Source of the DNA: Euclidia mi | Lineage: Eukaryota; Arthropoda; Insecta; Lepidoptera; Erebidae | Assembly: GCA_944739405.2 (NCBI GenBank) | Contig: OX123182.2 | Location: 60,887,183 to 60,951,182 of the forward strand | Length of the DNA stretch: 64,000 bases | Direction of reading: 5' to 3' | In this document: positions 1-11,789 of the stretch, in pieces | How the letters are laid out: every line of letters starts with the position of its first letter | Numbering within the stretch: position 1 is the stretch's first letter | Translations under genes and position numbers: made by a program | The notes under the pieces: generated by a model | The model's database searches: none | Told to the model about the DNA's origin: nothing | What the model saw: the letters and a program-made list of their open reading frames with translations, nothing else

Positions 1-157
1 AAAAAATAATATAACCGAGACTCACAAAATGATTCCCTGTCGCTATTGATAGGGCGCGGGAAGGAGGCACGGAGCGGGGACGCTAGCGACTGGCTACCTG
101 TCGCTCTATCGGTACAGCAGCAGCGCGCTCATTAATCACACTTTAAACCACGCCGCT

Positions 158-233
158 GTTTTGAAATGGTGGATTTTTATAATCATTTATTGCCGTTGCA
201 ATAAATGATTATAAAAATCCGCCATTTCAAAAC
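158..233. repeat. Near-perfect 76-bp hairpin
   Basis: Two 36-base arms (158-193 and 198-233) are reverse complements except for one position and are separated by a four-base loop. The single mismatch would be a G-U wobble if transcribed. No transposon-type ends or target duplication are visible around it. It could be a tiny MITE, a snap-back replication scar or a small-RNA hairpin. Confidence 0.9.
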
Positions 234-419
234 GTTTGTTACCCTGTATCTTTTTTTTACTGGGTTATATTTATTTGGCCCCATAGTAAAAGTTGCAATA
301 AATGGCTAGGACTTACGTTTAGCATAGGTTTCAATTGTGCACAAGGGGTTTCAATTGTTTGGGCCAATCGATTGCATTGTCTTTTGGCATATATATTCCT
401 TGGTCACTATTATAAGGTG

Positions 420-620
420 CAGTAAGAAGGGATATATAACAGGCGCCTGATGAGCAAAATGACGCGCTTCTCGATGCACCACTCACAAACCCATCACCAC
501 GCAGTCAAGGTGGCACTGAGCACCGCGGGAGTTGCGTCAGAGGAAATAAAGTAATAAAGTAAAGTTGAAATTTACAGTAATGAATTTATGCGTGAGCAAA
601 ATGCTCATAGCGCGCCTTCT
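420..620 (+). repeat. Interspersed repeat, copy 1 (inverse copy at 12.68-12.90 kb)
   Basis: About 200 bases match, in inverse orientation and with gaps, the sequence near 12680-12905. Shared blocks include the CACCACGCAGT region, a GGTGGCACTGAGCA block, an AATGAATTTATGCGTGA block and a CTCATAGCGCGCCTTCTCA block. A further fragment of the last block lies near 14075-14092. No coding content is seen. It is probably an old non-autonomous element of unknown class. Confidence 0.6.
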
Positions 621-1229
621 CACGGTTTAATAAGTACCTTCCTACTAAGTTCCTTTACAGATATAATAAAATCTTGTATAATTATTATTCGTTTACTGCT
701 ACTGGAATAGGAGGTATAATTTAATAAATATGAAAAGGCTTGGACTAATTCGGTTTATACATGTGGATATTATCATCCGATTCAAAACCGTTACACACGT
801 ATGATTTCTATTTTCAAATGACTGTCTGTTACCAGCGCGCATTGAGACCAGGAATTTACGTACCAGCGGCATGCACTGCGTCTGCGAGAGCACCACTGTA
901 GTGTGTTGCTTTCGAACGTGCCAAACTTCGACCAAGCAACGACCGGACATCGGTACTCTGTGAATAAAATATATATGTTTGTGTTTCAGACTGAAAATAC
1001 TTAATACTGAAAGGCACCTGATTTTGTTAAAAACAAGGTAGAGCTTTTATTGGTCTGGTATTTCGTTTAAAGAAAGATAATTTCTGTTTCTAAAGATACA
1101 GTTTTATGAGAATTAATGCATGATTTAGCTTTAAAAAATCTACTGTACCTACCGGTTTTAATACAACTTAGCGTTAATACTCTGCTACTCTCTTTTTTAC
1201 GCGGTGAAAAACATTTTTATTTTTCGCAA

Positions 1230-1327
1230 GTCTATTGCCATTACCGATGTGCCCATCACCAGACTCCGTGCTGCTACTGAGAATTCGGAAAAACTAAGTA
1301 ACACTTTTGCCCAACCCAGGAATTGAA
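1230..1327 (-). repeat. SINE fragment (family A), minus strand
   Basis: The segment with GACTCCGTGCTGCTACTGAG and the following run to the CCCAGGAATTGAA block matches the middle of the SINE copies at 14.4 and 23.1 kb. Both ends of the family consensus are missing. Confidence 0.65.
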
Positions 1328-1670
1328 ATACAATTCTTATTGCAATAGAGTATTTACAATTTTACACGTAATTTATTTTATTATTCAAATGCACAGTCTG
1401 AATTTCCAGATCATTATTGGCAGAGCAAATTTCACTACGCGTATCGCTAATATCCGAGCTCATCTCCCAAACGAGAGGATTTGTGTACATGGTGTACATG
1501 TACGCTATTAGATCTTTTTGACTGATGTAATGAGTGCTCTCTTATTTTTAATTGATCGAAATGATTTATTAAACGACGAATAAAATTCGATATGGTTTTA
1601 CGCATTTATTACTAAAATTTACATCGTAATTGCACCAATTATTTTATTTCATACAAAAAATAACACAAAT

Positions 1671-1697
1671 GTCACCGCAAGGTACACCTGCGGTGAC
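1671..1697. repeat. Short GC-rich hairpin
   Basis: GTCACCGCA and TGCGGTGAC pair around a short loop. Adjacent bases extend the stem if one bulge is allowed. It is isolated in AT-rich sequence with no gene beside it to attach a role to. Confidence 0.5.
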
Positions 1698-2209
1698 ACT
1701 CGCATGAGAAATCATACGTTATTTGAAATAAGAAACATACTTTTAATTTTATTTCAACTAAAATATATACTTAGATTAATAGGTACATGAAATATCGCAG
1801 AAATAAGACATTCGTAACGTTCCGACACAAATTTAGAAAATAAATAATTATGTCAATAAATCGGACTGTGAATGACAATTTTAATGGCAACAGTATGGAA
1901 ATGTTTTCATGTTCAAGACAGGTCAATTAAGGAGGTCATAACGGATGAACGAATACAGCCGTTGAGCATTTCATGTCCAAATATCTGTACAAATAATCTA
2001 CCAAAATTTTTGTTTGATTTTTGGTCTAGAGTAAAATAATTACCAGTGATTTTGTTTGAGAGACTGGATTTACAAAGTTTTCATTTTTATGATTTTACGC
2101 CTTTGAAATGTGAATTTTGCGTCAGTTTTATCCATCAATATTTATAATTCTTCCGTTACTGACTACTTGGGGTAAAGTCTAGTTTATTGTATTAGTGAAT
2201 TATCATATA

Positions 2210-3375
2210 CAGGGTTGATACGACGGTATAACTTTATTTTAAGCCCCATATAGTACGTGACATATACAAGCTCTATACCAAATTTCAGTTTATAACAATG
2301 GAAATTGAGAATCTCTTTTTTTTTTCAAACAAATTAAATCAATTTAATACACAAACGCCATATTTGCACTAACCTGGGATCAACATGAATGACAACGTTC
2401 TATTCGTTCATTACGACTGTGGATACATACATAATAGGTACATACCTATCTAGCGACGAGTGGCGGCCGGCGGCGGCACGGACGGCACAGACGTAAGTAG
2501 ATACATAATTATGACAAAGTATTTTTTTTCTCATTTACACACAACTAGGCCGTACGATATTGTTTTGTAGTTTTACAACGAACTCACTGTCGGCTACCAA
2601 GATTTTTAATTGATTAAACGCTAAAATACTTCCAAACAAATACTATCACTAAATTGAAATTATTTCCGCAGGTATCATATTAATATCACAAAATAAAACG
2701 AAACACAAACACTTATTTTAGTCATCCAAACATCGGTGCCCTATCACACAAAGAAAAACACTTTCACTTCACACCAGTCTCTTTTTGAACACCTAAAGGT
2801 ATCCATTTTGCATTAAACAATAAGCAATGTTTAATTCCAATTTGGCGCATGCGCACCGCGCAATAAACTCAACTAATTCCGCCATATTTTTCGCAATCGC
2901 TTTACGAGTATCACATTAATTATCAATGAAGAAGTTCGTAACCAATAGCTATCAAGATGCCATGGCAATGCAACACTGTGTACCAGTGACCTGTCGTTCT
3001 TTCTCTTACTATTATCACGAATAAGAGTAAGATGGCATAGAACTGTGAAAGTGTGCGACTTTTTAGTGAGATGTTATGCTTATTCGTCCTTATTGCGATA
3101 GCGTAATTTGGCTCAATTTTAAGCAGATTATGTAATGTCAAAACGCAAAAGCATATTTATTTGTGTGTTTTAAGGTGTATTACTGTTACTACGGGCACGG
3201 AACAACTGGCAAAAGAGTTACAACCTGTTTCAGTATAGTCAAAGCTAAACATTTGTCTAGTGATAAAACTACCGCTCGTATTGAACTGAAATTTGGTGTA
3301 GAGCTTCTATATGTCATATACTCGTACTATATGTGGTTTGAAAAAATGTCATACGTTACCGTCGTATCAACCCTG
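2210..3375. mobile_element. TA-flanked terminal-inverted-repeat DNA element, non-autonomous
   Basis: The left end CAGGGTTGATACGACGGTA is repeated inverted at the right end (about 3357-3375), and TA dinucleotides flank both ends (2208-2209, 3376-3377). Similarity between the arms continues inward for about 100 bases with small gaps, including blocks around ATATAGTACG and CCAAATTTCAGTT. TA flanks with CAGGG ends fit a Tc1/mariner-superfamily MITE. No transposase frame was recognised inside, so it is non-autonomous. A SINE begins about 20 bases beyond its right end. Confidence 0.85.
2845..2890 (+). promoter_or_regulatory. Promoter-like motif cluster inside the TIR element
   Basis: A GCGCATGCGC palindrome (2845-2854) resembles the site bound by NRF1 and its insect relative Ewg. 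A CCAA box lies just upstream, and CCGCCATATTTT (2879-2890) resembles a YY1/Pho-type site. A GC-rich run lies at about 2452-2500. These are sequence matches only; no coding exon was found next to them, and chance matches in a transposon are possible. Confidence 0.3.
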
Positions 3376-3397
3376 TATATACATACATATTATTATA

Positions 3398-3812
3398 TAT
3401 ATGCCGTGTGGCTGACGGCATAGAATACAAGTGTCACCACCACATATCTTCCCGTGGGTGTCGTAGGAGGCGACTAAGGGATAACACGATGCAAATACCA
3501 TCTTTGCGTAGAGACGGAAAACTCGACATCAAACCCTATATGACTGCCTCGTTGGTCTCGCGGCATAAATGTGCACGTGGGATTGGGAGGTCCCGGGTTC
3601 GATTCCTGGGTCAGGCAGTGTTATTGGGTTTTTCTGTCACGAAATTCTCAGTAGCAGCACGAAGTCTGGAAATGTGCCCGGTACGGCAATAAGCTCGCCC
3701 CTTATTACGTGGGACTAAAGTATATCTGGCGAAAAGTGGGTGTAGAAATACACCTCTGCCTACCCCTTCGGGGATAAAAGGCGTGACGATATGTATGTAT
3801 GTATGTATTATT
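3398..3812 (+). mobile_element. tRNA-derived SINE, family A, near full length
   Basis: It has a tRNA-like part with a B-box-like GGTTCGATTCC (about 3597-3607), a body shared with copies at 14.4, 23.1 and 58.1 kb, a conserved 3' region with ACCCCTTCGGGGATAAAAGG and a GTATGTATGTATGTATT tail. The 5' third (GTGTCACCACC through GGCGACTAAGGGATAACACG) also occurs alone at 9.2, 13.6 and 18.3 kb, so the element is a composite of modules. The internal frames are not host genes. Confidence 0.85.
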
Positions 3813-3869
3813 ATATATCTACATATTTCTTTTATATGAGAAAGAAAATGGCATTGGGGTAAAACCACT

Positions 3870-5235
3870 TTTGTACTACGCGGTACTATGAAAATGTGAA
3901 ATGTAACGCGTTCATTTCATTTTACCTAACCACTTTCCGGGTTGAAACGAGAAGTTTGCAGCACAGTAATATTAGGTGCATTTAGCGATTTTATTTGTTA
4001 TTTCCATTAAAGATACAGTCTGATTGTAATAGTTTTGATATAACACATACGATATACTATTTTACACGACACAACTTCAAACGACGAAGGCAAACATGAG
4101 GAAGTGGGCCACATGTTAATGCATTCAAAATGTTTGCTTTAGATTACACGGGAAAGGGGATACGTTGGGCCACTTGGCAGATAAGGCATAAATTACAAAG
4201 AGCGGACGTTACAAGTGCTGGAAAGTCTTTTACCTCTTTGCTGTATTATCTGTCCGACCGATGTAAAAATTTCAAAAGAAATACTTATGAACGTCAAGTT
4301 CATAAATATTATATATGATCGGAAAAGTGGAGGAACCATTGCACACTACTTGGATGGGCAAGCGCGTTTGCCATTTATATCAGGATGCCACCGTGCTTCA
4401 GAAGGCGCGAAAAACCGTTGTTCCTTGATTTTGTCTCACATACAAGAATCCTTAGCTCAATTATTTAGTCGGAGGCCTGCAGATGGTCTAAAAAAGCCGA
4501 CATCTGATTTATTACGTAACTAAAGGCTCACACGAAAGATAATAAATGAAATAAACGACTTTGATTTTCGTTTCTAATTTTGGTATAAAAGCGCAAGTTA
4601 CCAGTAATTAGACCCGCCGTACGCCCGTCCCGACCCGCGCCCGACACGCACCCGCGTTCTGTGTGAATTGCGCTTAAACATTAGCATATGCGACTAGCGA
4701 CCCGCTTTTCGCACTCATTATGACAAAAATTATACCTACATAAGTTAGAAGTTTGCATTAGACAACGCACATGTATGTATAATATAAGGGCATAGATACA
4801 ACCATAAATGCGTCACAGGAAAAGCGCCATTGATTACAAGGAGCGGACGCTTTGAGTGCTAAGCAATCAGTCGTTAAGTAGGCTGTAGTTATTAATAATA
4901 TGATGTTGTTCATGCTACAAAAGGATATTTCGTACATTCGTATTTTCTTGTTTGCTTGTTAGATGTACGAAGGAAAGGATATTCAGTGTCAAGGGTGTCT
5001 TGAATGCGTAAAGTGATCTTTGTCTTTTTTCTAATATTTGTGTGCTTTATGTGATCTGTAAGAATGTAAATACTTTGTGCCCTTTTTTTAAGAATGGTCA
5101 CACTAAGAAATAAACCCAGTTTCAGATTATTCCTCAGGAACCTTAAAATCAACGGACACAAAGAATATCCTATCCAAGACTTAATAGCTATAACAATTTG
5201 AGGATCACACGAAGTGTTATCTCGTGTAGGTGTCG
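3870..5235. other. Intergenic with a duplicated short block
   Basis: No exon was recognised. A block reading GAGCGGACG then AGTGCT occurs at about 4190-4222 and again at about 4832-4862, suggesting two fragments of one repeat. A GC-rich run (about 4614-4665) has no recognisable coding content. Confidence 0.5.
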
Positions 5236-5300
5236 AACTCACAACGTAGCGCTGCATCGAGTGGTGCAGCGCTTCGCTAAAACGACTACGCCATACATGC
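5236..5300 (-). repeat. tRNA-like SINE fragment, minus strand
   Basis: On the minus strand TGGCGTAGTCG resembles an A box and GAGTTCGAC a B box, with the spacing of a tRNA-derived head. There is no complete cloverleaf, so this is a SINE remnant and not a tRNA gene. Confidence 0.5.
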
Positions 5301-7190
5301 AGTCAATATTCCCTCAGTGACGTCACTCTTGTTTCAACAGAGTAAACACGTTCAAACAAAATACATTGTAACAAATAAAATCAGTTCTCAATTTGAGTCG
5401 AATAACAAGTTGGTGGCAAACATTATCAATGGTTGGGGTACATCTAAAAACATGTTTACCACCAGGAAATGGATTCTAAAGTTGTTCGTTTTTAACTCAC
5501 ATTCCATCGCAGTGCCTCGTTGTAAGCGAGTATGGCTTTCTCAAACTGCTCCAAGCGATGTAGGTAGTTTCTGCAATAAATAAAATAAGCTGATTAAATA
5601 CTGTCGGGCTGTTTTGTTTCTGTGAATGTCATTTCTTGAAATTAACATGTGTCATGAATTTTATCGATGTTTATTTGAAGACTTTTTGTTGGGACAGCGT
5701 AAGCTGGTAAAAAACAGTTCTTGTAAGGGATCCCAATCACGAAATTATTGCAGATTAAGATATAGGTACTCTATATTTATTCAGAAATTTCGGTCATGCT
5801 GGCCAGGTGCAGTTTGGTGTATTCACATGTCTTTCAAGAACATTACATAGAACTCGCCGACATGTCTAGTAGTACAACAAAATTGTCGTGAGCATTAAAC
5901 AGGGCCCATTTCATTCGAAACCGATTGAATTTTCCATTGATAATATAATATGTTTTCAGTGCAAGCAAGTGCGTTAAATGGTTTATCGATGCCACACGTC
6001 TGATTCCAACCATATTCCTCACAGTTTTTGTAACCTGCTCCCACTTGATCAGTTCCACATTAGTTTGAAGGGCTCAATTTGTATTGCTTGATTTGTGCAA
6101 AACATTTGTGACAATTTCAATCTGCGACCAATTGTATCATCTGTGCATGCATTCTATCAAGATTACTGATAACATTTTGAATGAATAGCAACTTTTTATC
6201 GGTACCAGAACATATTATGTAAGTATCTATAGATATGCAAGTTTCTTTATTAATCTAGAACTTCTGTCCACATAATTATTTACATTTGGATTATATATTC
6301 AGCGTTGAAGAGAAGTACTGCGCATCCAGACACAGGTTTAAACTAACTTTGCCAAAAGACAAAATTAAAATAAGTGCTTATGACAGTTAGCGACCTCTAA
6401 TAGTATAATGTGCTGGTTGAAATAAAACTGACTCACAAAACAGCATTTACAATAGTTTTCAACAGACCCAACGTCTAAGTAATGGGCAACACACAGAAGA
6501 AGTAAATCAACCGAAGAAGTAAGCGCTACAATACTTTGCTATTCTGTTTGAAAAAAAAAGGGATTTATCGTTAAGTTGCGTAGAATGTGCGATAATATTG
6601 TAATTTTATACATTTTTACATCTTGGAACCCTAATTTTGTTGATATCATGTCACATTTTTTCTTATAAAGTGGCTGATAGACTTGTCTTGAGCATTCACT
6701 TGTAACAGAACATTTAGCATTCGCTGTCATCAAATTTGCTGAACTGAACAACGAGCGGAGTAAAGCATCTCTACGAACATTTACAGCGAACTAGCGAACG
6801 CTCTAGTCTGCAAGAATCTCGAAACAATACTTTCCTATGTCGTTTGTCCTATGTTCTTTTTGCTAGAATGCTCGCCTAAAACTCACCTATGAAATATATA
6901 TTATATCTATGAAAAAGAGGGATAAAAGCTGCTATAAACCAAAAATTCCACCACAACTTTGTCGACCGGTAGCGTGCCCAGAAGATTTTAATATCAGGGT
7001 CGTATATTTTATAGAGATTAATTTCTGTGTCCAATGTGTCGGTTGCAACAATGCCATAAGTTTCTTTCTATTCGTGTCGAAGTTCTACAACTATATTAGT
7101 TTATATCTACAGACCTTTGAATTCTGTGCGAGGTTTTAATTAATCTTAAATATATAATCTGTAGGCCTCTAAACAAAGTAGTGCAAGTGA
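5301..7190. other. Intergenic, no gene seen
   Basis: AT-rich; several frames of 60-90 codons have no recognisable domain, biased codon use or splice context. A CRE-like TGACGTCA lies at about 5319-5326 with nothing around it to support a promoter. Confidence 0.5.
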
Positions 7191-7200
7191 CAAGTAGAAA

Positions 7201-7645
7201 TCACTCCCCCCCTGTGGGATCGCCACCTTGTCGTGGTGTGTTGGGCTCAGTAACCGTGGGTCGGACACCCACGGTGAAGCTAAGCGGAATCCCGGGAGTG
7301 GACGCTCCGTGTGGGCTTGAAGGGGGCCTGCGCAGGATGTGTCCAAGGGTGCGGGTGCGGGGCGACAGTTCTGTCTGTCCCACGCAGTCGGGTGTGATTG
7401 CTAGAGGAGAGGCGTGCCGGTGTTGCATTGCCGCGCGCCCTATCTCTCGCGACCAAATGGGGCGCTCCATTCGATGCGTTGCGGTGGGGCCGCAGAGGAA
7501 GAGGAGATGCTGTGTTGTCAGGTTGCCGTCCTCCCTATCCTCTGCGGCCGCTGGGTGTGTTGGAGGCGGAGTCCAACACCTTCATTCACCGCCAAGGAGG
7601 TTGTGGCCTTGGGGCTATCCACCGGGGTGCCATGGTAGAATGCTA
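7201..7645 (+). repeat. GC-rich interspersed repeat, copy 1
   Basis: A sharply GC-rich island in AT-rich surroundings. About 200 bases (roughly 7405-7610) match a second copy at 20.41-20.63 kb, sharing blocks such as CGACCAAATGGGG, TCGATGCGT, CCGCAGAGGAAGAGGAGATG and CTCTGCGGCCGCTGGGTGT. The left part has a small hairpin around CACCTTGTCGTGGTG. GC composition opens long frames in several phases on both strands, which is why none is called a gene. It may be the 5' region of a non-LTR retroelement, but that is inference. Confidence 0.65.
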
Positions 7646-7649
7646 ACGT

Positions 7650-10380
7650 GACCCTGTAGTGTGTAGCTAGCCTAATCTCCTTATATATGTAATGTTAGTG
7701 TGTAGTTAATGCAATCTAGCTCAATCATTCGGATCTAAAAACGTGTTTCATTACCATTCTTTACAACCTGGTGCCCCAAAATGGTGTGGATGTATGCGCT
7801 GTGGTTTTAGTGGATATTATGGCCTTGCACTCCAGCCGTCGAGTCCCATATACCGCGGGGGTTTGCGTAAGTGCATTTCAACAGCAAAAAAAGGTAGAAA
7901 TCACTAGACAACTAAAAATATTTTTTAAACGTTTTAAACGTGTGTATTTTCGCTTGATTATGCAAAATGATGGCATACTAGACACAGTGTTTAGAAATTA
8001 AAATACGCCATCTAAAAAAAATGTATAACACATAGGTATAAACTATTTATGGATACGTTTACTGACAACATCAAAAACACTTTTGCATATATATTATTTT
8101 AATGCACAATAAAGTAACCTATTTAAATTCTTCAGCCCTGCCAAAAATAAATATTATACGTAAATATGAATAAAAATTGTTTTGATGAGTTAAGATTCAG
8201 GCTTCTGCTATAGTTATTTTTAGTTAAAACTGCAAAACGTTATTTATTTATTTTCTTTGCGTTGTCGACTAACTCATAACCATCGAGATTTACTTTTGAC
8301 TTTAAAAGGTTAACGAGTTAAGCATTATGAAATTACTTTGTACATAAAATTAACTATATTAGCCAATCAACTGGACTGAAATATCTGAATGAAACAAGGA
8401 AAGTTTGTTACATAGCCTTGAACTAGAAGCACACTCCTTAAATTACGCATTAGATACTAAATCGTGTATAATATATACTAAAATATGTACATCAATTCTA
8501 TACAACGAAAGCTTTTCTTGTTCTTACTCACCCTCGTTCTCGAAATACGGTCACCACGTTACATATAGGTGTCTCTTGAATCTCTAGTTTGGGTTTCATG
8601 ATTCCAAGAAGCTTTTGTCTTAGCTCTGCGACAATCGACACCGTTCACTCTCTCCGTAGCAACGTAAATATACTATTATCTAGGTGACCTCGATTCACTG
8701 GATTTTAAGGTTGTTCGCGCAATAAATTGTAATATTCGCCAAAGAATTTAAATTAATACCTGGGTTTATCTTTACGACTTTCTTTAGGGGAAGTAAAAAT
8801 CGTTGAGTGCTTGCTGAAAATTGGTTACAAATATTGAGCATTAATATAATGGGTACTATCGCAAACGATATTACATTTAAATTGAAAAAGTGGTATTTCA
8901 TGTTATTGAACTTATTATGTTTACTAATGATATTGATTGAAATGCTTATGAATATTCATGACACCGTAACGGTTCTAATTATAACATTTTAATTGGCTGA
9001 GACGTCAAGTGATTCGGTATGCCATTAAATATTTGCTGTATAGACTTCAAACGGTTGTTACTACCTTTTTTATATAATTTTGAGGAAATTGTTTTCGTCT
9101 ACGTGAATTGTTACCACTATCCAACGGACGACGAAATCAAGAAGTTAAGATGTAAGCAACTTACAATATGGTCCGAAAGTCTTATTTATAACAAACCTCA
9201 TTTAGCATGGCTATAATAATGCCGTTATATGTAAGTATCCATCCTTGTGGTGATGGATTAAGAATACAAAGTGTCACCGCCTCATTTCATTCTGTGAGTG
9301 ACGTAATAGGCGCCTGAGGAAAACATTAAACCGTATGTGAACCCGTCCAGCCAGCGTGGTATAGTAGACCAAATCCTTCTTATGACAAAAAATTGATATC
9401 AATAAGGAAAGGCCTTTAACCAGCACAGGATTAAAAAGGTTTCATGTTGAAAAGTAGTAATAATCATAACTTACTTGTAAAATAAAGGTGTTTTTTTGTG
9501 AGTCACACCTTAGTATCGCTCGTTTAACTATCACACCTAATAAAATATAACTACTCGCAGTCCCAGAACAATATTTCGTTAGTGCTCCGATCATAAACAT
9601 AAAGATAGAGACGTTGCTCACTAAATGTTCAAACATCAATCTGAATCGAAGTTAGCAAATGTAGTTCACGAGCGAATACTAAAGTTTTATTGTTATTCAT
9701 GCTGGTAGTAAAATATCTACGATGTACAATTTCTGTTTTGAAAATGGAACTGTATAAAAAGTATTAAAAGTCTTACTGTTAGAAAATTTAAACTTGCTAC
9801 TTCCGATGGAAAAGTATTTTCGAGCGGATTTAAATGTTTAAAGCCAGACGAGTTCTCACGAATACAAGTGAAACGTGCTCATTTTCCGGGAATTTTAATT
9901 AAAATTGTACTGTGGTTCATTTATGTTAAGTTATCATAATCGCGGATGTTGTGAACAGATAATTATGTACTCGTTTTTACTTTATGTGCAAAAACTCTGT
10001 AGGTGCCGCGGCTTGACGAAAATTATATTCGACATGCCTGCTGTGACTGGCAAATATATTTTTGTAAAAAATTTAGTTAAATTAAAGAACTGACAGATCC
10101 ACATATCTTTCACGCCAAATATCACCCTGTAGTACTCACGTAATTCTATCATTTTTTTTATTATTTCCCAATACAAAATCATGTCTTCGCATACAAAAGG
10201 GTATTCTATCTTGATAGTATCAAGACGTCCGCTAAAATTATTAGGAGACCAGCTGTTTCTTCGTGGAATATTATCTCATATTTCTGACGCATATTCTATA
10301 AGTCATCGTTCGGCATTAAGCTTTTTATTCTAGAACATAAATCAGTCTGCGAAAATATCATAATTTTATTTCACGTCACG
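7650..10380. other. Intergenic, no gene assigned
   Basis: AT-rich. Hydrophobic frames at 8807-8992 and 9019-9216 and an open stretch without a start at about 9739-9930 were inspected and not accepted as exons. A SINE module fragment lies at 9243-9330. Confidence 0.5.
9243..9330 (+). repeat. Family A SINE 5' module fragment
   Basis: GGTGATGGATTAAGAATACA, GTGTCACC and the GTGACGTAATAGGCGCCTGAGG run match the 5' module also seen at 3.4, 13.6 and 18.3 kb. It stops well before the tRNA-like part. Confidence 0.6.
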
Positions 10381-10578
10381 ATTGTAAGCTTTGCATATTC
10401 ATATTTTTTTAAATTGCATGGTCAAAGACAATATCTTGAGTAACTGGATTTAATTTTTCCAGCTAACCTTTGATATACACTATTGTAAGCTTTGCAGATT
10501 CATATTTTTTAAAGTTGCATGGTCAAAGACAATATCTTGAATAACTGGATTAATTTTTTATTCAGTTAACCTTTGATA
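10381..10578 (+). repeat. Two-copy tandem duplication, 101-bp unit
   Basis: Copy 1 starts at 10381 and copy 2 at 10482, both opening ATTGTAAGCTTTGCA. They share TGCATGGTCAAAGACAATAT, ACTGGATT and TAACCTTTGATA blocks with a few substitutions and a small indel. Confidence 0.9.
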
Positions 10579-10668
10579 AATCAAAGGCTCATCTCAAATA
10601 TTATTGGCATCGCATCATATGTCTGGCATCGCAACGTATGTCTACGACTTTTTGGGTCATTTACTTAT

Positions 10669-11785
10669 CCCTTAATTGGGCAAGATGAACATTATTCCGA
10701 CATCATTTTTTTGTTGTAAACGGTCAAATGTGTTACTATTCCCACAAAATGTCACTGTCATTTTTTTCTTTATGAGGTAACCTACAACATTAGCCAAAAG
10801 ACACGTATCCAAAACGAACGAAGTATAAAAAAATGAGCTGTCAAAGTTTTACTTTCAATGTTTTGTAAAAACAGATCACCGTTTTTTGTGTGATTTTTGA
10901 TAAAAAATGTGATAATGCCGAAAAAAAATCCGGTGTTTACTATTGATTTCTTTTATTAGATAAAGGGTCATGTTACTTGTTTATGTAATTCATTAGTATG
11001 AAAAACAATGAGTGACTGAATTTTAGGTCTCAAAACTATGTGGGAAATATAAGCTTGTTGCCCGTTTAGGTTTAAATATTTATCATAATGTGGGAAATAT
11101 TTTCCTGCGAGGAATGTTTATGTTACACAATCAGACTGAAGGTAGTGTTTTTTTTTTCTTTCAGAAACATCTTCGCGATTCAGATGTTGAAACCCAACTG
11201 TCCGCGCTGTTATGTTCGTCAAAAGATGAGGTCACGAAAAAAAATTGCTTCAGTATTCAAAACCAAAAAAGGAGGTGCCACTGCAGTACCCGAGGAACTA
11301 AGAAAAGCGGATCCAACGATCGCACATGCTAGAATTGTCCAAATTTCGGAGGTGTAGGATGTTCAAAGTACACATGCAAAGGAACAACACAGCAAATACA
11401 TTTGCAAAATTTGTAAGGTCTCTTTGTGTGCTGCTCCTTGCTTTGAAATGTTCCACCAATAAATAAATATTTACATTTATTTGTGTTTTATTTACATAAA
11501 ATATTATCCTGTAATAAAATAATCACAATATGTTATTTTATTGCATCTACTACCGGATGTGTATAAAATATATTTCCCATAGGTAGGGAAATAATTTCCC
11601 ACATAACACTTAGATGTGATGATCTAAATGGGCAAGAGGAATTATTTTCCCACAAGTTTTCCTGAAAAACTGAAAACACTTGGGGATGAAAAGATTTGCA
11701 ATCCTACTTCACTATACACCCATAATGCCAAATTGACTGCGTTTTTGTTTCAATCACCCTCAGTTTGCCCATGCCCTATTAAGGG
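10669..11785 (+). mobile_element. Decayed piggyBac-like transposon with TTAT flanks
   Basis: The left end reads CCCTTAATTGGGC and the right end is its near inverse, GCCCTATTAAGGG. TTAT stands on the outside of both (10665-10668, 11786-11789). Near the right end a plus-strand frame ends in a cysteine-rich piggyBac C-terminal motif. A 14-codon frame starting MPKKNPVF (10915-10959) may be the old transposase start. The element is 1117 bases, too short for a full transposase, so the middle is deleted. Subterminal TGTGGGAAAT blocks recur at 11039, 11088 and, inverted, near 11600. Confidence 0.8.
11150..11462 (+). pseudogene. piggyBac transposase C-terminal remnant
   Basis: The frame through 11266-11284 gives KRRCHC. 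A second phase ends CKICKVSLCAAPCFEMFHQ before a TAA at 11460-11462; this CxxC...LCxxxCFxxxH pattern is the cysteine-rich domain that closes piggyBac-family transposases and binds the element's ends. The two pieces are in different phases, and one extra base near 11380 would explain part of the break. An AATAAA overlaps the stop codon. The catalytic aspartates are absent, so it cannot move itself. Confidence 0.75.
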
Positions 11786-11789
11786 TTAT

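Larger units (their letters stand above)
621..2209. other. Intergenic, no gene seen
   Basis: AT-rich sequence with no convincing exon on either strand; the open frames here have no recognisable domain or codon bias. It holds a minus-strand SINE fragment (about 1230-1327) and a short hairpin (1671-1697), listed separately. Confidence 0.6.

Noticed and set aside
3582..3640. tRNA gene from B-box and cloverleaf-like sequence (also at 5.2, 13.8, 17.0, 17.6, 18.0, 20.2, 58.1 and 62.6 kb)
   Set aside because: Each is followed by a repeated non-tRNA body or lacks paired acceptor and anticodon arms; they are SINE heads.
7205..7270. HDV-like self-cleaving ribozyme around CACCTTGTCGTGGTG
   Set aside because: The small hairpin is there, but I could not find the matching P1 and P2 strands or the catalytic-C junction.
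7181..7651. 156-codon open frame in the GC-rich island
   Set aside because: Frames open in several phases on both strands at once, there is no domain, and the stretch is repeated at 20.4 kb.
8807..9216. Chemoreceptor-like hydrophobic exons
   Set aside because: Two hydrophobic frames, but no receptor signature, no consistent splice sites and no continuing frame between them.
9739..9930. Open stretch reading VRKFKLATSDGKVFSSGFKC, distantly like a SKP1 start
   Set aside because: No start codon, only a few residues match, and no further SKP1 blocks follow.
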